This document shows positions 60,157 to 64,000 of a stretch of 64,000 bases of DNA, piece by piece. Position 1 is the stretch's first letter. The number at the start of each line of letters is the position of its first letter. The notes below the pieces were generated by a model, which saw nothing but the letters and a program-made list of their open reading frames with translations, did not search any database and was not told where the DNA came from. The stretch spans positions 2,666,001 through 2,730,000 of the forward strand of contig OU612071.1 of NCBI GenBank assembly GCA_914767715.1. The letters are read 5' to 3'. A program made the translations under genes and the position numbers. The DNA comes from Membranipora membranacea. Its lineage: Eukaryota; Bryozoa; Gymnolaemata; Cheilostomatida; Membraniporidae.

Positions 60157-60907
60157 AGCTTTTTAAAACAAACAATCATTAAAGATCTCCTAGCAGGGTT
60201 CATACAAGACGAATTAACAACACCATGTCATGCGAGAGAGTCTTTTACGTACCTGGTCAAACTTTCATTGCATTTGAACGAATGGGGCCCCCTTGGCAGC
60301 TTCTCAAATACACCAATGTCTATCAGCCGCCTCAAAAACATGCCTCAGGTGACGAAGCCTTTTGATGATGCTCATGATTATATATACCATTAATGCAGAG
60401 TTGCTACTGGCTAATAAGCAAGCATAAGTCATGTGACATTATGGCTTATCAACTCACATTAAAAAACTGAATTTTGCACTAAACTATGGTATTTTTGATG
60501 TATCAGGCGATTTAATCCTCAACATTTATGTCTGTATTCTCATTTCAAACTCACCAACACATTCGATATTATGAAATAATCAAATTATATCTGATCTTAA
60601 CCGGGCATTATACCCTATGGTCAGACGATTTATGCTTAGTTATTAACCAATAGGGACTCAGTATAAATGATACATATTATTATAATATATAATCATGAGG
60701 AAACAACACGCATCATCAAAATGCATGTTTTTGAGGCGGCTTATAGACATTGATGTATTTGAGAAGCTGCCAAGGGGCCCCATTTGTTCAAATGCAATGC
60801 AAATTTTACCAGGTATGTAAAACTCTCGCGCACGACATGGCATTGCTAATATGTCTTGTATGGAACCCTGCTAGGAGATCTTTAATAATTGTTTCTTTTA
60901 AAAAGCT
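60157..60907. repeat. Inverted repeat, arms about 230 bp
   Basis: Left arm to about 60392, right arm from about 60680. Both carry AGATCTCCTAGCAGGGTTC and GGGGCCCCTTGGCAGCTTCT-type words on opposite strands. The outer edge of the right arm continues into sequence homologous to intron DNA of copy M (57660 onward). Confidence 0.85.
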
Positions 60908-61270
60908 GCTCGAAGCTCAACAGCTTTTGAATGCAGAACACTTTGCAGTTCTATTTAATCAACAATAATGGCTTGGCAAATAGTGTGATATTAAATTACT
61001 GATAAAATGATGTTATTGCTTTTATTTATTTGTAGAGTTTTTAGAGTCCAGAAAAAAAGCTACATGTTGTTGGCTTTCCTACCTAGATTCAAAATGGACT
61101 GCTCGTTGACCAAAGACTCTTTGCATCTGCGAAGGAGAAGTCCCTTAGATAGTCGGATATTTCCCAGCACTACCATCTGTTATGCAGTTGAAGAAATTGA
61201 GATACTTATGCGATGTGATTTTAGATGGAACATTGAATCTAAAATCCCTTGTCTAGAAGAACAAGTCTAA
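60890..61270 (+). pseudogene. Local gene family, relic N (third exon block)
   Basis: 60890-61130 parallels 57660-57900 in copy M, including the acceptor TTTATTTGTAG and the block encoding KLHVV and IQNGLLVDQR, with a stop between them. No exon 1 or 2 is present. Confidence 0.55.
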
Positions 61271-61989
61271 ACTGTAACTCTATACAGCGTACGGTTTCTT
61301 AAGTGTGTATGACACTGCACAACACACAGGACATCAGCTAGAAGTATTGTGTATAAATAATGTACTGAGGCATCCCCTACCATTTTAATAACCCTGTGTC
61401 TTAATTTACGTATAGCCCTCAGTGAATTTCTTCATTTTCTGTGTAATCACATCATCAGTATGTTCGCTTTCATCATTTATTGTGTGTGGTTTGTATATTG
61501 CAAAGTATAAAGTATATTTGTTGGTGATGTTTGTCAATATTTTTGGGAGTAATTACAGAGGCATGTAGCGTGGTTGACATAAGAAGGAGATTGCTACTGT
61601 ATTGTGGTAATCACAATTATAGACATTAGAATGCGACGTCACATACTGTGGTATTTGGTAACAGACCAATTAGATTCATCCTTATAGGCATGGTATAAAT
61701 AACACAAAGGGACCCGCTAGAGATGACATTTTCTTTTGGAACCAAGAATTAGTTGATCAGTAGATATCTCTCAGCTGAATGACAATAGAACAATGTCTTC
61801 TTCTCAAACTCATATGTAGCAGATGTTGCTTGCCATCTCCAGACTAGGAAAAAATGTTTGTTTATTTGCCTTTGTAAAGTTAAAAAATTGCAGCAAATAT
61901 CATTGATCTGATTTAGTGAAACGTTCAGTGTGATATATGACATTTTTCAAATATGATGCAAGACAGGTTTTTTCGATGATGCATAATAA

Positions 61990-62130
61990 AATAATACATA
62001 ATAATATAAATATAAATTGATCTGTCATGTTATTCTTGACCTCATTCAATAGCTTTGAATGTTCAGATACTGAGAGTCTGGTGGCTTTCTTAATTGTCTC
62101 AATGACTTTGAAGGGTTCCCCTTTAACCAA
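61990..62130 (-). other. Conserved open block downstream of copy R
   Basis: Encodes GEPFKVIETIKKATRLSVSE and HSKLLNEVKNNMTDQF, the partner of 58731-58880. Most base differences between the two are scattered. Confidence 0.45.
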
Positions 62131-62575
62131 ATAGGAGAAAGTAGGTACTATGCAGTGTCATCTTTACAAAGATAATCTTTGAACTTTGCACTAAATCACA
62201 TAAACTATATTTCCTGCAACATGACTAACTCTGGAGAAGAAAAAACTGTACAGCAAAACTGAAACAATGTTAATGCCAATGCTAACAAAATCGTATTATT
62301 ATTTGAAAAATTCCCTTAGATATGGTACTTTATCAAGCCTCTTGTTTGAGATAAACTGCATCTCATATGTAGCAAATGTTCGGTGCTAGGCCAAATTTCC
62401 AGAGTAGGAAAATGATGAATACCAATCTTCCTCGTCCAGGGTTAGTAAAATTGCAATTTGGTGGTTAAAAAAATCCCCCACAAGTATATAATAGCATAAT
62501 GTAGCTTGCCTTTGGATGACATGGTTATAGCTTGCACAAGACTACTTTTGAATGGCTCCGATGCTTTATTTTACT

Positions 62576-63695
62576 CTATTTCAGTATTGATTCTGATGAC
62601 CACTTGTTCCCTTTTGCGAAGCTAACCTTTTCACTTCTCTTCTCGAAGGGAAAGTGCTTTAGAGCATTGGTGACTTGATAGAGACTACATAAAGTATTCA
62701 TATTTTCATATGCTTTTCAAAATAGATCAATGTAGCAATTATTATGAAAACATATATATTATGATATTAAATTGAAAAGTACAGCATATGCATGAATACA
62801 GTCTTGTTCAATTATCCCGTATTTGCATGTAGCTTTGGCTACCATGGCCTTTGAGCAGTCCTGTTTGAATTAAGGTAGACAAGGCCACAACGTGTAGTTT
62901 TTCTTCTGTACTCAGTGATGAAATTCTAAGAATAAATAAAAAGCAATGAAATTATTTTTACAGTAATTTAATACCCCACTATTTACCAGGGCTTTGTTGT
63001 TCATAAAATAGAACCACGAAGTGTTTTTCATTCAAAACTGTTTAGCTTTAGCTTTATTGAAAGAAAAAATCTTTAATGAACGTATTTGAACATGGTTCCA
63101 TAACTATTGTCTAAGCTTCCTAGAATATCTAAATTGAAAGTTCATGACAGTTCGCCTTTATGAAATTTAACAAAAGTTGAGAATAGTTGAAACATGCTGC
63201 ATTTTGTCTTTATTTGGCACAAATCTTTTCTATAATTTGTTGAACGCCAGGTCTGACACATTCTGTGACCTGTCACAATGAGTTGATAAAATTTTCTTAC
63301 CTCTAAAAAAGGCTCACGCCATTCAGCCATTTCTTTCAAGATAGAAACTATCACAGAAGTTGACTGCTTGTCCCCTGCTGCTTCCTCTACGGAATCATTC
63401 AAAGTCTTCATGTCATCCTCTAAATAAGAAACAATATTGACAGTATGTATAGTGCATGGATAAATGATCAGTTAAAATTGAATCAAGAATTGAGTGATTG
63501 TAAGTATATTAGACGCAAATCAAACATCACATGTCAAACTTACGTCGTCCAATCTTGCCCATGTTGTATTTCTCTGCTTGTACTGCTCAGTGGACAGATG
63601 AACTAAAAATGAGGTGTCTTTATTTTCTTCTCTCATTTTAAAGTTTGATCCAATATGTGTCATCAGTACATACAACAGTTTTTTCCCCCAGCAGT
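62576..63695 (-). CDS. Local gene family, copy R, best-preserved
   Basis: Exon 1 63544-63695 follows TTATTTAG and encodes LLYVLMTHIGSNFKMREENK and LVHLSTEQYKQRNTTWARLDD, ending GAC|GTAAGT. Exon 2 63301-63417 (39 codons, DDMKTLNDSVEEAAGDK then MAEWREPFLE) ends GAG|GTAAGA. A third block, 62843-62925, follows ATTCTTAG. The terminal block, about 62576-62690, encodes YQVTNALKHFPFEKRSEKVS and ends NKWSSESILK and TAG. An upstream exon with the start codon was not identified. No domain recognised: mostly polar, no membrane segment. Inverted relative to copy M. Confidence 0.5.
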
Positions 63696-63756
63696 CTAAA
63701 TAATATATGTATTTTTTTCGCGAATATAGTACAATCATCTTGTGAATCATTCCCAT

Positions 63757-64000
63757 ACAGCCGCAAGAAAAATAACTTAAAAATAAGAAAGGCTAACTGC
63801 CAAAGAATAATAATGCACTAATATTAAAAATTGATTCAATTAATGATGCTTTGAAAAATGACTTCTTCTACTTCCAATAGTCCGATTTCTTCCAAATTTT
63901 TTTTGGTTGTTTAGAATAGGGCTGATCAAAAATGACAATTTTTGCATCATTGCAAATTGCATACAAGCAAAATGTAACATGCATATCTATTTTTTAAAAG
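63757..64000. other. Upstream flank of copy R
   Basis: Parallels 55485-55615 upstream of copy L (CAAAGAATAATAATGCACTA shared), so the duplicated unit extends beyond the exons. Runs to the window edge. Confidence 0.6.

Overview
The window is eukaryotic, AT-rich and repeat-dominated. Introns have GT...AG ends, intergenic DNA is long, and there is an LTR retrotransposon, several non-LTR retrotransposon fragments, a tRNA-derived SINE and terminal-inverted-repeat (TIR) elements. The only gene I can assign to a family encodes a small stand-alone protein resembling the cytoplasmic C-terminal domain of P2X7 receptors. Such proteins are common in early-branching metazoans, so a sponge or cnidarian is my best guess. 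The species cannot be read from the sequence.

Layout. 0.1-1.8 kb: the three-exon P2X7-tail-like gene on the minus strand. 3.4-23.1 kb: one Ty3/Gypsy LTR retrotransposon on the minus strand, with 5-bp ATATA target duplications, near-identical LTRs, a primer-binding site, gag, protease, and a pol ORF carrying RT, RNase H and integrase. Its pro-pol reading frame is split by an 11.3-kb insert (7899-19208) with its own TIRs and a 9-bp target duplication. The insert carries a 142-bp tandem array, LINE debris broken by two foldback elements, two long hairpins and minisatellites, but no visible transposase.

23.1-41 kb: non-coding DNA with a tRNA-SINE, a 31-bp minisatellite and a degenerate direct duplication (copy A 27.5-30.8 kb; copy B 34.9-41.0 kb). 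Copy B is split by a 3.8-kb insertion that forms a giant hairpin with 1.5-kb arms. A 524-bp TTAA-flanked MITE and a few possible isolated exons are also here. 41.4-42.0 kb: a LINE ORF fragment.

44.5-50.7 kb: a degenerate array of roughly 1-kb units, one of which carries a 213-bp insertion with an 18-bp target duplication. 52.5-64 kb: a cluster of direct and inverted copies of a small, unrecognised, intron-containing gene (copies near 55.2, 57.0-58.3 and 62.6-63.7 kb, plus a relic near 61 kb). The copies are interrupted by a 1.8-kb TIR element and a 377-bp TTAA MITE. For both insertions a related uninserted sequence exists in the same window.

Most of the window is therefore a record of nested transposition and local duplication. 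The clearest relative ages are: Gypsy insertion, then the 11.3-kb insert into it; and gene-cluster duplication, then the MITE and the 1.8-kb element. All family assignments come from reading motifs; no database search was run.
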